This document shows, in pieces, positions 27,788-38,139 of a stretch of DNA of 64,000 nt. Where the stretch lies: NCBI RefSeq assembly GCF_003710805.1, contig NZ_RHHB01000009.1, positions 1-64,000 of the forward strand, given 5' to 3'. The notes beneath the pieces were generated by a model. It made no database searches. It was not told the origin of the DNA and saw only the letters and a list, made by a program, of their open reading frames with translations. The stretch is from Agromyces tardus (GTDB lineage Bacteria > Actinomycetota > Actinomycetes > Actinomycetales > Microbacteriaceae). The position numbers and the translations under genes were made by a program. Each line of letters begins with the position of its first letter. Positions within the stretch are counted from its first letter, which is position 1.

Positions 27788-29584
27788 ATGACTGAATTCC
27801 GTCCGCCCGTCGCCGACCTCGCGTACGCGCTCAAGCATGTCGTGGGCTACGACCAGGTCGCCGAGCTTCCGGGCTTCGAGCACGCCGACTTCGACACCGT
27901 CACCGAGATCCTCGAGGAGGTCGGCGGCTTCATGGCCGAGGTCGTCGCCCCCACCAACCGCGCCGGCGACGTCGAGGGCGCCCGTCTCAACGCCGATGGC
28001 ACGGTGACCACGCCCACGGGTTTCAAGGAGGCCTACTCCGCCTACGTCGACGCGGGCTGGGGTTCGGTGCCCCTGCCCGAGGAGTTCGGCGGCGGCGGGT
28101 TCCCCCGGACGATCGGCCTCGCCATCCAGGAGCTGACGACCACCGCGAACATGGCGTTCGCGCTCGCGCCGCTGCTCACCCAGGGCGCGATCGAGGCGCT
28201 GCTGCACTACGGCAGCGACGAGCAGAAGCAGGCCTGGCTGCCGAAGATGGTCAGCGGCGAGTGGGCCGGCACCATGAACCTCACCGAGCCGCACGCGGGC
28301 TCCGACGTGGGGGCGCTCACCACCAAGGCCGTGAAGCGCGCCGACGGCACCTACGGCATCACCGGCCAGAAGATCTACATCACCTTCGGCGACCACGATC
28401 TCAGCGAGCAGATCGTGCACCTCGTGCTCGCCCGCACGCCCGACGCGCCCGCCGGAACCAAGGGGATCTCGATCTTCATCGTGCCGAAGTTCCTCGTGAA
28501 CGACGACGGCTCCCTCGGCGAGCGCAACGGCGTGCACACGCTCGGCGTCGAGCACAAGATGGGCATCCACGGGTCGCCCACGTGCGTGCTGTCGTACGAG
28601 GACGCCACCGGCTACCTCGTCGGCGACGAGAACCTCGGCATGCGCATCATGTTCGTCATGATGAACAGCGCCCGCCTGTCGGTGGGCATGCAGGGCCTCG
28701 CCGTGGCAGAGCGCGCGTATCAGCAGTCGCTCGAATTCGCGAAGGAGCGCATCCAGGGCCGAGCGATCGGCGCCACGCAGGACTCCCCCATCATCGACTT
28801 CCCCGACGTGCGCCGCATGCTCGTGACGCAGAAGGCGTACATCGCCGCGCTCCGGCGCATGATGCTCCTGAACGCCGTGCACGTCGACCTCTCCACCCAC
28901 CACCCGGATGCCGCGGCCCGCGCCCGCGCCGACGAAATCGCCGGCCTGCTCACCCCCATCTGCAAGTCGTTCGGCACCGACCTCGGCAACGAGCTCACCT
29001 CGCTCGCGCTGCAGGTCCATGGCGGCATGGGCTTCATCGAGGAGACCGGCGCCGCCCAGCACTACCGCGACGTGCGCATCGCCGCGATCTACGAGGGCAC
29101 CAACGGCATCCAGGCCGCCGACCTCGTCGGCCGCAAGCTCGGGGTGCGGGGCGGCGCCTCGTTCCTCGAGTTCATCGCCTCGATGCGCGAGCTCGACGGC
29201 GAGCTGGCGGGTGCCGGCGACGACTTCGCGTCGATCCGTGCGCAGCTGAGCGCGGGTCTCGATGTGCTCGAGCAGACGACCCGGTGGATGCTGCGCATCG
29301 GCGCCGCCGATCCGAACTCGGCGCTCGCGGGCTCCAGCCCCTACCTCCGCATCTGGGGGCTCGTGGTCGGCGGCTGGCTGCTCGCGAAGTCCGCGCTCGC
29401 CGCTCGCGACCTCGATGGCGACAGCGTCGCGGCCGCGCAATTGCCGCTGGCCCGCTTCTACGCCGAGCAACTGCTGCCGGCGGCATCCGGACTCGTCGGC
29501 GCGGCCACCGCCGGGTCGCGCGACCTGTTCGCGCTCGATGCCGATGCGCTCGGCGACGTGGTGCGGCGCACCGCCCGCGTCTGA
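27788..29584 (+). CDS. Acyl-CoA dehydrogenase (long, FadE5-like form)
   Basis: A 598-residue flavoenzyme, longer than the usual approximately 380 because of the C-terminal helical domain found in FadE5/AidB-like members. The FAD-binding motif is AGTMNLTEPHAGSDVGALTT, and the catalytic-base region is AIYEGTNGIQAADLVGRKL. It performs the first oxidation of fatty acyl-CoA beta-oxidation, passing electrons to ETF. It stands alone with its own promoter and faces the ABC-F gene. Chain-length preference cannot be read. Confidence 0.94.
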   Translation: MTEFRPPVADLAYALKHVVGYDQVAELPGFEHADFDTVTEILEEVGGFMAEVVAPTNRAGDVEGARLNADGTVTTPTGFKEAYSAYVDAGWGSVPLPEEFGGGGFPRTIGLAIQELTTTANMAFALAPLLTQGAIEALLHYGSDEQKQAWLPKMVSGEWAGTMNLTEPHAGSDVGALTTKAVKRADGTYGITGQKIYITFGDHDLSEQIVHLVLARTPDAPAGTKGISIFIVPKFLVNDDGSLGERNGVHTLGVEHKMGIHGSPTCVLSYEDATGYLVGDENLGMRIMFVMMNSARLSVGMQGLAVAERAYQQSLEFAKERIQGRAIGATQDSPIIDFPDVRRMLVTQKAYIAALRRMMLLNAVHVDLSTHHPDAAARARADEIAGLLTPICKSFGTDLGNELTSLALQVHGGMGFIEETGAAQHYRDVRIAAIYEGTNGIQAADLVGRKLGVRGGASFLEFIASMRELDGELAGAGDDFASIRAQLSAGLDVLEQTTRWMLRIGAADPNSALAGSSPYLRIWGLVVGGWLLAKSALAARDLDGDSVAAAQLPLARFYAEQLLPAASGLVGAATAGSRDLFALDADALGDVVRRTARV

Positions 29585-29632
29585 CGCCTCGCCTCGCGAC
29601 ACCGCCCCGAACGCGGATCACCCGCGCGCGTA

Positions 29633-31231
<1,599 letters not shown>

Positions 31232-31337
31232 GGGAATCCTCCGGGCGGATGGGGGTGGTGGGGATCGTGCCGACGTGGCACAGCCTCCCAGTCTACCGGG
31301 GTGGCGAGTGCGGCACGGCCGTGTCGGCGGTCGGGGC

Positions 31338-31343
31338 CAGAAT
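31338..31343 (+). promoter_or_regulatory. -10 element CAGAAT of a leaderless promoter
   Basis: CAGAAT is 6 bases before ATG 31350. Confidence 0.5.
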
Positions 31344-31349
31344 CGGGAC

Positions 31350-32453
31350 ATGGCCACCGCCTCCTCCGCCGCCCTGCGCGCCGCGCGGCTCTCGTCGCAC
31401 GGCTTGCGCGAGCCGGTCGGGTCGGCGGCATCCGTCGTCGAACGGCTCATGGCCGTGCAGGCGCAAGACCTCGCGGCGGCCAAGTGGGCGGTCGGCAGTC
31501 GGGTGCCGGGGTCCACCGTGGCCGACATCGACGCCATGCTCGAGCAGCGGCAGGTGGTGCGTTCATGGCCCGTGCGCGGCACGCTGCACCTCGTGCCCGC
31601 GCGGATGCTGCGACCGATCCTCGCGCTCACCGGCGCGCGTGAACTCGGCCGAGCCGCCCTGCGGCACCGTCGCCTCGAGCTCGGAGCCGAGGAGTACCGC
31701 ATCGCGCGCGACACGGCCGAGCGCCTGCTCGCGGGCGGCGGGTCCGCGAGTCGCGAGCAGCTCCTGGCCGCCTGGGACGCGGCCGGCTGCGAGACCGCAG
31801 GCCAGCGCGGCTATCACCTCATCTGGTGGCTCGCGCTCGACGGGGTGCTCGCGTGCGGACCCGTCGAGGGGCGCACGCAGCGATTCGTGCTGCTCGACGA
31901 GTGGGCGCCCGCGGCATCCGATGCCCCAATCGGTCGCGAGGCGACGCTCGGCGAGCTCTTCGCGGGCTATGTCGCCGGTCACGGGCCCGTCACGCTCAGG
32001 GACTTCGCGTGGTGGACGGGCCTCACCCTCGGTGATGCGAAGGCCGCACTCGCCGCCGCCGGCGACCGGGTCGAGCGGTTCCCGGGCGACGACGCCGAGC
32101 GGTTCGCAGCGCCCGGCGCGGCGGATGCCGCGCGGCACCGCCCGTCGGGCGCGCTCGCGCTCGCCGCCTTCGACGAGTACTTCCTCGGCTACGCCGATCG
32201 TTCGGCCGTCTGCGACCCGCGCCACCACGATCGTGTGATCCCCGGCGGCAACGGCGTGTTCCAGCCGGTGCTCGTCGTCGACGGGCGGGTGATCGGCACA
32301 TGGCGCCGCGCCGGACGTGCGGACCGGCCGCGTGTCGAGCTCGAGGTCTTCGAGGCGGCATCCGATGCGCTGATCCGTCGTCTCACGCGCCCGCTCACCG
32401 CCTGGGCCCGGTTCCACGGCGCGCAGCTCGAGGGGGTCGAGCGACGGGCGTGA
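31350..32453 (+). CDS. Winged-helix DNA-binding protein, AlkZ/YcaQ-like glycosylase family
   Basis: A 367-residue protein of the HTH_42 family. The N-terminal AVQAQDLAAAKWAVGSR contains the Q-x-Q/D motif used by AlkZ and YcaQ DNA glycosylases, which unhook interstrand crosslinks. The rest shows tandem winged-helix repeats and the closing segment NGVFQPVLVVDGRVIGTWRR that is typical of the family. Many actinobacteria carry several paralogues, some tied to genotoxin clusters. Here it stands alone, so a general DNA-repair role is the best guess, not proven. The start is set by the -10 spacing. Confidence 0.85.
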   Translation: MATASSAALRAARLSSHGLREPVGSAASVVERLMAVQAQDLAAAKWAVGSRVPGSTVADIDAMLEQRQVVRSWPVRGTLHLVPARMLRPILALTGARELGRAALRHRRLELGAEEYRIARDTAERLLAGGGSASREQLLAAWDAAGCETAGQRGYHLIWWLALDGVLACGPVEGRTQRFVLLDEWAPAASDAPIGREATLGELFAGYVAGHGPVTLRDFAWWTGLTLGDAKAALAAAGDRVERFPGDDAERFAAPGAADAARHRPSGALALAAFDEYFLGYADRSAVCDPRHHDRVIPGGNGVFQPVLVVDGRVIGTWRRAGRADRPRVELEVFEAASDALIRRLTRPLTAWARFHGAQLEGVERRA

Positions 32454-32484
32454 GCGCAGCGGCATCCGTCGCTCGACATGGAAG

Positions 32485-32515
32485 CGGGGCGGGCCGGCGA
32501 TGCCGACCCGCCCCG
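32485..32515. terminator. Bidirectional hairpin terminator
   Basis: CGGGGCGGG pairs with CCCGCCCCG and an inner CGGC-GAT-GCCG extends the stem after one mismatch, between the convergent AlkZ-like and YceI genes. Confidence 0.75.
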
Positions 32516-32537
32516 GGGTTGCCGAGTGCTCGGTGCG

Positions 32538-32572
32538 TACTGCTCGAGCGCGGGCTTACTGCTCGAGCGCGG
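32538..32572. repeat. 16-bp direct repeat at the 3' end of the YceI gene
   Basis: TACTGCTCGAGCGCGG occurs at 32538-32553 and 32557-32572 (period 19). The second copy includes the stop-codon region, the first lies just beyond it, suggesting a small tandem duplication. Confidence 0.8.
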
Positions 32573-33119
32573 CCTGCAGCTCGAGGGTGATGGTGACCTG
32601 CTCGCCGAGGAGCACGCCGCCGGTCTCGAGCGCGGCGTTGTAGGTGAGGCCGAAGTCCTCGCGGTTGATGACCGTCTTCGCCGTGGCGCCGCCCTTGTAG
32701 TTGCCGTAGGGGTCGCCGCCGAAGCCGCCGAAGTCGAAGTCGAAGGTGACGGGCTTGGTGACGCCGCGCAGGGTCAGCTCGCCGTCGACCTTGTACTCGC
32801 CCTTCTCGACGCGGACGCCCGTCGACACGAAGTCGATCGTCGGGTAGGTCTCAGCCGCGAAGAAGTCGCCGGTGCGCAGGTGCGCGTCGCGGTTGGGCTC
32901 GTTGGTGGTGATCGATGCGACCTCAGCCGAGGCGGTCACGGTCGACTCGAGGGGGTTCTCGGCGGTCACGAAGGTGGCGTCGAAGCGCTCGAACTTGCCC
33001 TTCACCTTGCTGATCATGAGGTGGCGGATGCTGAAGGAGACCTCGCTGTGGGCGGTGTCGATCTTCCAGGTTCCAGCGCGGTAGCCGGGGATCTCGGTCG
33101 TCGTGGCGGTGCTCGTCAT
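32556..33119 (-). CDS. YceI family lipid-binding protein
   Basis: A 187-residue lipocalin-like beta-barrel of the YceI family. It starts with a short Thr-rich leader and then GTWKIDTAHSEVSFSIRHLM, the family signature; GELTLRGVTKPVTFDFDFGG is the conserved later strand pair. YceI proteins bind polyisoprenoids such as ubiquinone or menaquinone precursors. There is no signal peptide, so this one is cytosolic, as in many actinobacteria. A GGAG ribosome binding site is about 9 bases before the ATG. It is isolated by a terminator on one side. Confidence 0.94.
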   Translation of the reverse strand: MTSTATTTEIPGYRAGTWKIDTAHSEVSFSIRHLMISKVKGKFERFDATFVTAENPLESTVTASAEVASITTNEPNRDAHLRTGDFFAAETYPTIDFVSTGVRVEKGEYKVDGELTLRGVTKPVTFDFDFGGFGGDPYGNYKGGATAKTVINREDFGLTYNAALETGGVLLGEQVTITLELQAALEQ

Positions 33120-33193
33120 AGGGATGTACTCCGATTTCGTACGTTGCAGGGCGGCCGTGCGGCCACACGTATGCAAACGCATGAGAACGAGAT

Positions 33194-34369
33194 CTATTCC
33201 CCGTGATCGAGGAATATCTGGCGACGGAGTTCGAGGACCCTCGACGCGGCGTCGTCGAGACGCTCCTCGGGGATCCGCCCGCTGCGCACCGCGTCGGCGA
33301 TCGAGCCGGCCAGCCCGTCGACGCTGATGCCGAACTCCGAGGGATCCGCGGGCAGCACGTAGAGCAGCAGGTCGGAACCCGCGGCGACCGCACGGACCGC
33401 GTTCTCGCCGGGATCGGCGTACTCGGGCAGCTCGTTGTGCTGCAGCATGAGCATGTCGTCGGTGACGATGACCCCGTCGAAGCCGAGCTCCTCGCGCAGG
33501 ATCCGGTGCCACTCGGGTGAGAGCGACGCCGGCGCGGCATCGACCGCCGGGTACGCGAGGTGCCCCGTCATCACGAGGTCGGCGCCGGCGTCGATCGCCG
33601 CGGCGAACGGCGGCTCGGCCGTGGTGCGCCATTCGTCCATGCTGAGGGGAGCACTCGGCACCGAACGGTGCGAGTCGCCCGGCGCCGCGCCGTGTCCCGG
33701 GAAGTGCTTCACCGTGCTCGCGACTCGGCCCTGCTCCCCTGCGACCGCGGCGGCCACCCGGTCGGCCGCGGACTTCGCGTCCCCGCCGAGCACGCGGTCG
33801 AAGATGAACGAATCGGGATCGGCCGTGACATCCGCCACGATGCCGAAGTTCACGTTGACGCCGGATGCCGCGAGCACGTCGCCCCGCGCCGCGAAGGCGT
33901 CGTGCGCTGCTGCGGGCGGGGCGGCACGCAGCGCCTCGGGGCCTGCCGCCGTGTCCCAGTCGAGGCGCTGCACGATGCCGCCCTCCTCGTCGATCCCGAT
34001 GAGGGTCGCCGCCTCGTCGTCGACCTGCAGTGCTCCCGTCAGCGCGCCCAGCTCCTCGGGACCGGCGGGGATGTTGTCGCCCATGAGGATGACGCCGGCG
34101 ATGCCCCGGTCGACGAGCGCACGCAGCGGGGCGGCATCCGTGCCGGGTGCGTGCAGCATGAGCAGCGACGCGGCCTTCTGCTCGAGCGTCATGCCCGAGA
34201 GTCGCTCGTCGACCCATGCCGCCGTGTCGAGTGCCGGGGTCGCGGGGGTCGACACCTCGGCCGACCGCGTCGGCGCCGGCACTCCCGGGGCAGCCGCGGC
34301 GCACCCGGTGAGCCCGATCAGCCCGGCCACCATCGCCACCGGCAGTGCCGCCGCTCGCTTCACACGCAT
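33194..34369 (-). CDS. nagZ: Beta-N-acetylhexosaminidase lipoprotein, GH3 (NagZ-like)
   Basis: A 391-residue secreted lipoprotein. The signal peptide ends in the lipobox LTGC (Cys at about residue 23). The GH3 signature STVKHFPGHGAAPGDSH carries the Asp-His pair of NagZ enzymes, with IVTDDMLMLQHN holding the nucleophile Asp. It cleaves GlcNAc from muropeptides during cell-wall turnover. In Gram-positives the enzyme is surface-exposed, which fits the lipobox. It is divergent from a transglycosylase-like gene, linking two wall enzymes. Confidence 0.93.
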   Translation of the reverse strand: MRVKRAAALPVAMVAGLIGLTGCAAAAPGVPAPTRSAEVSTPATPALDTAAWVDERLSGMTLEQKAASLLMLHAPGTDAAPLRALVDRGIAGVILMGDNIPAGPEELGALTGALQVDDEAATLIGIDEEGGIVQRLDWDTAAGPEALRAAPPAAAHDAFAARGDVLAASGVNVNFGIVADVTADPDSFIFDRVLGGDAKSAADRVAAAVAGEQGRVASTVKHFPGHGAAPGDSHRSVPSAPLSMDEWRTTAEPPFAAAIDAGADLVMTGHLAYPAVDAAPASLSPEWHRILREELGFDGVIVTDDMLMLQHNELPEYADPGENAVRAVAAGSDLLLYVLPADPSEFGISVDGLAGSIADAVRSGRIPEERLDDAASRVLELRRQIFLDHGE

Positions 34370-34376
34370 TCGAACG

Positions 34377-34382
34377 ACTCTA
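34377..34382 (-). promoter_or_regulatory. -10 element TAGAGT of a leaderless promoter
   Basis: On the minus strand TAGAGT is 7 bases before ATG 34369 of the NagZ gene. Confidence 0.45.
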
Positions 34383-34420
34383 CGCTGCGTGTCCGAACGA
34401 TCGCCGAGTGCCGCCGTGGT

Positions 34421-34426
34421 TAGAAT
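34421..34426 (+). promoter_or_regulatory. -10 element TAGAAT, short-leader promoter
   Basis: TAGAAT lies 23 bases before GTG 34450. A ribosome binding site GGAGGAGG (34437-34444) sits 5 bases before the GTG. Confidence 0.5.
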
Positions 34427-34449
34427 CGCGGGGCTTGGAGGAGGTGGTC

Positions 34450-35592
34450 GTGCGAGTCGGGCGGCATCGGACCCTCTGGGCGGTCATCGTGTTGTCCGTG
34501 GCGCTGCTGAGCCCGGCGAGTCCCGCCGGCGCAGCCGAGTACCCGAGCTGGGACGAGGTCGAGGCGGCGAAGGCCGATGCGGCATCCCGCGCTGCCGAGG
34601 CGGACCGCGTCGCCGGATTCGTGGACCAGCTCGAGGCCGAGGCCGGACGCCTCGGCGACGTGGCCGTCGAGGCCGCCGCGGCATCCGCCACCGCCGAGGC
34701 GGCACGCGTCGACGCCGCCGCCCGTGCCGACACGCTGCGCCGCGCCGCCGACGCAGCCGCCGCGAAGGCGGACGCGTCGGCCGCGCGGTTCGGACGGGTC
34801 GGCGCGCTGCTGGCCCGGTCGAGCGGCACCGACGTGACGCTGCGGCTCCTCTTCGACGACGGCCCGAGCGACCTGCTCGCCGGACTCTCGCGGGCCGCGC
34901 AGCTCGCCGACGTCACGGCCGGCGTCGCCGAGCGGGCGAAGGCCGATCGAGCCGACGCCGAAGCGCTCAGCGCGCAGGCCGACATCGCCGAGGCCGAGCG
35001 CACGCGTCTCGCCGCGGAGGCCGCGGCCGCCGCCGAGGCCGCGCGCGCCGCACACGAAGCCGCCGAGGCACGCGTCGCCGCGCAGCAGGCGACACTGCAG
35101 ACCCTCTACGCGCAGCTCGCGAGCCTGCGCGAGCGATCCGTGGAGCTCGAGCGGCGGTTCCGCATCGGCGAGCAGGCCGCCCGCGAGCAGGCGGCTCGCG
35201 CGGCGGCGGCAGCCGCAGCCGCGGCTGCCTCGGGAGGCGGCGGCGGAGGAGGCGATGCGGGCGCCCCACCGCCCGGGGTGATCGTCGACCCCGCCGCGGC
35301 GAAGGCCTATGCCGCATCGGTGATCGGCGCGTACGGCTGGGGCCAGGGCGACTACAACTGCCTCGTCCTGCTCTGGAATCGCGAGTCGGGGTGGCGTGCC
35401 GACGCGTACAACGCGTCGAGCGGCGCGTACGGGATCCCGCAGTCGCTGCCGGGCAGCAAGATGGCCGCCGCCGGCGCCGACTGGCGCACGAACGCCGCGA
35501 CGCAGATCGACTGGGGCCTGTCGTACATCTCGGCCCGCTACGGCGCCCCGTGCGGCGCCTGGGCGCACTCGGAGGCGGTCAACTGGTATTGA
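34450..35592 (+). CDS. Secreted coiled-coil protein with lytic-transglycosylase-like C-terminal domain
   Basis: A 380-residue exported protein. Residues 1-28 are a signal peptide cut after AGA. Residues about 35-250 are an Ala/Glu/Arg-rich coiled coil like those of PcsB or RipA N-termini. A Gly linker follows, and the last 95 residues form a soluble-transglycosylase-like domain (LLWNRESGWRADAYNASSGAYGIPQSLPG) with the catalytic Glu in NRESGW. It probably trims or remodels peptidoglycan at division. The GTG at 34450 is chosen from the strong ribosome binding site. It is divergent from nagZ and 7 bases before the MpaB-like gene. Confidence 0.88.
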   Translation: MRVGRHRTLWAVIVLSVALLSPASPAGAAEYPSWDEVEAAKADAASRAAEADRVAGFVDQLEAEAGRLGDVAVEAAAASATAEAARVDAAARADTLRRAADAAAAKADASAARFGRVGALLARSSGTDVTLRLLFDDGPSDLLAGLSRAAQLADVTAGVAERAKADRADAEALSAQADIAEAERTRLAAEAAAAAEAARAAHEAAEARVAAQQATLQTLYAQLASLRERSVELERRFRIGEQAAREQAARAAAAAAAAAASGGGGGGGDAGAPPPGVIVDPAAAKAYAASVIGAYGWGQGDYNCLVLLWNRESGWRADAYNASSGAYGIPQSLPGSKMAAAGADWRTNAATQIDWGLSYISARYGAPCGAWAHSEAVNWY

Positions 35593-35599
35593 TGAGGTG

Positions 35600-36430
35600 A
35601 TGACCGATCCGTCCGAGCGGCAGCTCTTCCGGCGGCACGCAGCCGAGGGCGTGCTGCTCGTCGGCGGCGGGGCCGCGATCCTGCTGCAGCTGGCCGATCC
35701 GCGCGTCGCCGCGGGGGTGGCGCGGCACAGCGGGTTCCGGGAGCGACCGCTCGACCGGTTGCTCGGCACCCTCGACTACCTCACGGCCCTCGCGTTCGGC
35801 GACGAGGCCGACCGGCGGCGTCTCGTGCGCACGGTCAACGCGCGCCACGCCCCCGTGCGGGGCGCGGCCGCGGGCGGCGAGGCATCCGCCGGGTACTCGG
35901 CATTCGACGCCGACGCGCAGCGGTGGGTCGCATCGACCCTGCTCGCGGTCGCCCTCGACCTGCACGAGCGCACGTGGGGCCCGCTCGACGCGGCGACCGC
36001 CGACGCCATCGTGCGCGGGTATGCGCCGCTCGGGGGTCGCCTGCAGGGCACCCGGGCGGGCTGGCCGGCGACGCGGGCCGAGTTCGACGCCTGGTGGGCC
36101 GAGCGGATGCCGCGGCTCGCCGTCGGCGACGACGCGCGCTCCGTGGCGCACGGCCTCCTCGACGGGCACGCCCTGCCCGTGCCCCTCCGGATGCCTCTGC
36201 CGGCCGTGCGTCTCGTGACCGCCGCACTCCTGCCGCCCGCGATCCGCGACGCCTACGGATTCCGCTGGACGCCCCGCGCGGAGCGGGTCGCCGGCGCGTG
36301 GCTCGGCGCGATCACGGGAGCCTGGCCGTACCTTCCCCGGCCGCTCCGTCACGCGGCGAAACAGGCATCGCTCCGGCGGGTGCGACGCGGTACCCGGTAC
36401 GCTGGCAGTGACCTGCGAGGACGAGGATGA
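35600..36430 (+). CDS. MpaB-like oxygenase family protein (DUF2236)
   Basis: A 276-residue protein of the ER-bound oxygenase/MpaB family, formerly DUF2236. The N-terminal part GVLLVGGGAAILLQLADPRVAAGVARHSGF is diagnostic, and later RTVNARHAP and YSAFDADAQRWVASTLL contain the histidines that could hold a heme or metal. The fungal MpaB cleaves a terpenoid side chain, and Lcp latex oxygenases belong to the same superfamily; bacterial substrates are unknown. It overlaps the AsnC-type regulator by 4 bases (ATGA), so they are co-translated. Confidence 0.87.
   Translation: MTDPSERQLFRRHAAEGVLLVGGGAAILLQLADPRVAAGVARHSGFRERPLDRLLGTLDYLTALAFGDEADRRRLVRTVNARHAPVRGAAAGGEASAGYSAFDADAQRWVASTLLAVALDLHERTWGPLDAATADAIVRGYAPLGGRLQGTRAGWPATRAEFDAWWAERMPRLAVGDDARSVAHGLLDGHALPVPLRMPLPAVRLVTAALLPPAIRDAYGFRWTPRAERVAGAWLGAITGAWPYLPRPLRHAAKQASLRRVRRGTRYAGSDLRGRG
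36398..36403 (+). promoter_or_regulatory. -10 element TACGCT before the AsnC-type regulator
   Basis: TACGCT lies 23 bases before ATG 36427, inside the 3' end of the MpaB-like gene; it could give the regulator its own promoter. Confidence 0.35.
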
Positions 36431-36921
36431 CCCAGCAACCAGCGCACCGTGGCGAGCCGCTCGACGCAATCGACCGGCGCATCGTCGCCGAGCTGAGCCG
36501 CGACGGACGACTGTCGGTGCGCACCCTCGCAGAGCGCGTGCACATCTCCCGCACTGCAGCGCACAACCGGGTGCTGAACCTGCAGCAGCGCGGGGTCATC
36601 ACCGGCTTCGGCGCCCAGATCGACCGCAAGGCGATCGGCCTGAACATCTCGGCGCTCGTCGTCGTGCGCATCGGCGACGTCTCGTGGGAGTCGATCGCGG
36701 CGAAGCTCGCCACGCTCCCCTTCGTCGAGAAGGTGCAGGCCGTCTCGGGCGACATCGACATCATGCTCACGGTGAGCGCGCCCGACCACGAGCAGCTGAG
36801 CCAGGCGATCCTCCGCGACATCCACGACCTGCCGGGTGTCGTGTCGACGAGGTCGCACCTCATCCTCGCCGAGATCGACGGCCGACCGCCCGCGCAGACG
36901 CTGGACATCTGGCGCGACTGA
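36427..36921 (+). CDS. Lrp/AsnC family regulator (BkdR-like)
   Basis: A 164-residue regulator. The HTH is LDAIDRRIVAELSRDGRLS with the recognition helix TAAHNRVLNLQQRGV, followed by a RAM/ACT ligand-binding domain (VEKVQAVSGDIDIMLTVSAP). Lrp-family BkdR proteins activate branched-chain keto-acid dehydrogenase operons, and exactly such an operon begins 108 bases downstream, so that is the likely target. Its ATG overlaps the preceding stop (ATGA). It is shorter at the C-terminus than some family members but looks complete. Confidence 0.92.
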   Translation: MTQQPAHRGEPLDAIDRRIVAELSRDGRLSVRTLAERVHISRTAAHNRVLNLQQRGVITGFGAQIDRKAIGLNISALVVVRIGDVSWESIAAKLATLPFVEKVQAVSGDIDIMLTVSAPDHEQLSQAILRDIHDLPGVVSTRSHLILAEIDGRPPAQTLDIWRD

Positions 36922-36953
36922 CGCCCCGGCGGGTGGACGCATGACCGCGATTC

Positions 36954-36969
36954 CGGCACGCGAGTGCCG
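36954..36969. promoter_or_regulatory. Inverted repeat CGGCAC-GCGA-GTGCCG
   Basis: A perfect dyad with 6-base arms in the spacer between the AsnC-type regulator and the dehydrogenase operon. Candidate operator, or a weak terminator of the regulator gene. Confidence 0.4.
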
Positions 36970-37029
36970 ACCGTTCACCATTCCCGCGTACCCCGAGCGA
37001 GGGGCCCCAGACTGGCGCACCATGGCTCC

Positions 37030-38139
37030 ATGAGCCTCAATGTCGAGCATCACGCGACCCGAACCCTCCCGTCCGAGAAGCCCCTCCGACTCCTCGACAA
37101 CGCCGGCCATGCCGTCGACGGATCGGAGACGGGCGGGTTCTCGTTGCCGCCCGTCGAGCGGCTCCTCGAGCTCTACCGCCGCATGGTGGTCGCCCGTCGC
37201 TTCGACGTGCAGGTCACCGCCCTCACCAAGCAGGGGCGCCTCGCCACCTACCCGTCGGCGTACGGCCAGGAGGCATGCGAGATCGGCGTCATCTCGGCGA
37301 TCACGGCCGACGACTGGTTCTTCCCCACCTATCGCGACAGCATCGCGCTGCTGACCCGCGGCATCGCCCCCGGCGAGATCCTCACGTCCTTCCGCGGCGA
37401 CTGGCACAACGGCTACGACCAGCACCGGTACCGCACCACGGCGCAGGCGACGCCGCTCGCCACCCAGGCCCTCCACGCGGTCGGCCTCGCGCACGCCGCA
37501 CGGCTGCGGCGCGATCCGATCGTCGCGCTCACCTTCCTCGGCGACGGCGCCACGAGCGAGGGCGACGCGCACGAGGCGTTCAACTTCGCCGCCGTCTGGC
37601 AGACGCCCACGGTCTTCCTCGTGCAGAACAACCAGTTCGCCATCAGCACCCCGGTCGCGCGGCAGACCCACGCGGCGACGCTCGCCGACAAGGCCGTGGG
37701 CTACGGCATGCCCGGCTACCACGTCGACGGCAACGACGTCGCGGCCATGTACGCCGTCGCGCACGCCGCCGTCGAGCGCGCACGTTCGGGCGGCGGCCCG
37801 ACCCTCATCGAGGGCCTCACCTATCGCATCGAGTCGCACACCAACTCCGACGACCCCACCCGGTATCGCAAGGCCCGCGAGGTCGAGCACTGGAAGCGCC
37901 GCGACCCGATCGAACGACTCGAGAAGTACCTCGTCTCCGAGGGGGCGCTGTCCGACGCCACCCGCGCCGAGATCGCCGACGCCGCCGAGTCCCTCGCCCG
38001 CGAGACGCGCGAGGTCATGACGCGGGAGGCCGTGATCGACCCGCTCGAGCTCTTCGACCACGTCTACTCGCGGCCGCGCGCGGCACTGCTCGAGCAGCGC
38101 GCCGCCCTCGAGGCCGAGCTCGCCGGAGCCGCCCGATGA
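37030..38139 (+). CDS. bkdA: 2-oxoacid dehydrogenase E1 component, alpha subunit
   Basis: A 369-residue thiamine-diphosphate enzyme subunit. The ThDP motif is FLGDGATSEGDAHEAFNFAAVW (GDG...NN type, ending VQNNQFAIS), and the phosphorylation-loop region is YRIESHTNSDDPTRYR. Together with the beta subunit it decarboxylates a 2-oxoacid and loads the acyl group on E2 lipoate. An Lrp regulator upstream and the E1 alpha/E1 beta/E2 order favour the branched-chain complex, though databases often call such genes pdhA. It overlaps the next gene by 4 bases (ATGA). No E3 is present, so it uses a shared Lpd. Confidence 0.9.
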   Translation: MSLNVEHHATRTLPSEKPLRLLDNAGHAVDGSETGGFSLPPVERLLELYRRMVVARRFDVQVTALTKQGRLATYPSAYGQEACEIGVISAITADDWFFPTYRDSIALLTRGIAPGEILTSFRGDWHNGYDQHRYRTTAQATPLATQALHAVGLAHAARLRRDPIVALTFLGDGATSEGDAHEAFNFAAVWQTPTVFLVQNNQFAISTPVARQTHAATLADKAVGYGMPGYHVDGNDVAAMYAVAHAAVERARSGGGPTLIEGLTYRIESHTNSDDPTRYRKAREVEHWKRRDPIERLEKYLVSEGALSDATRAEIADAAESLARETREVMTREAVIDPLELFDHVYSRPRAALLEQRAALEAELAGAAR

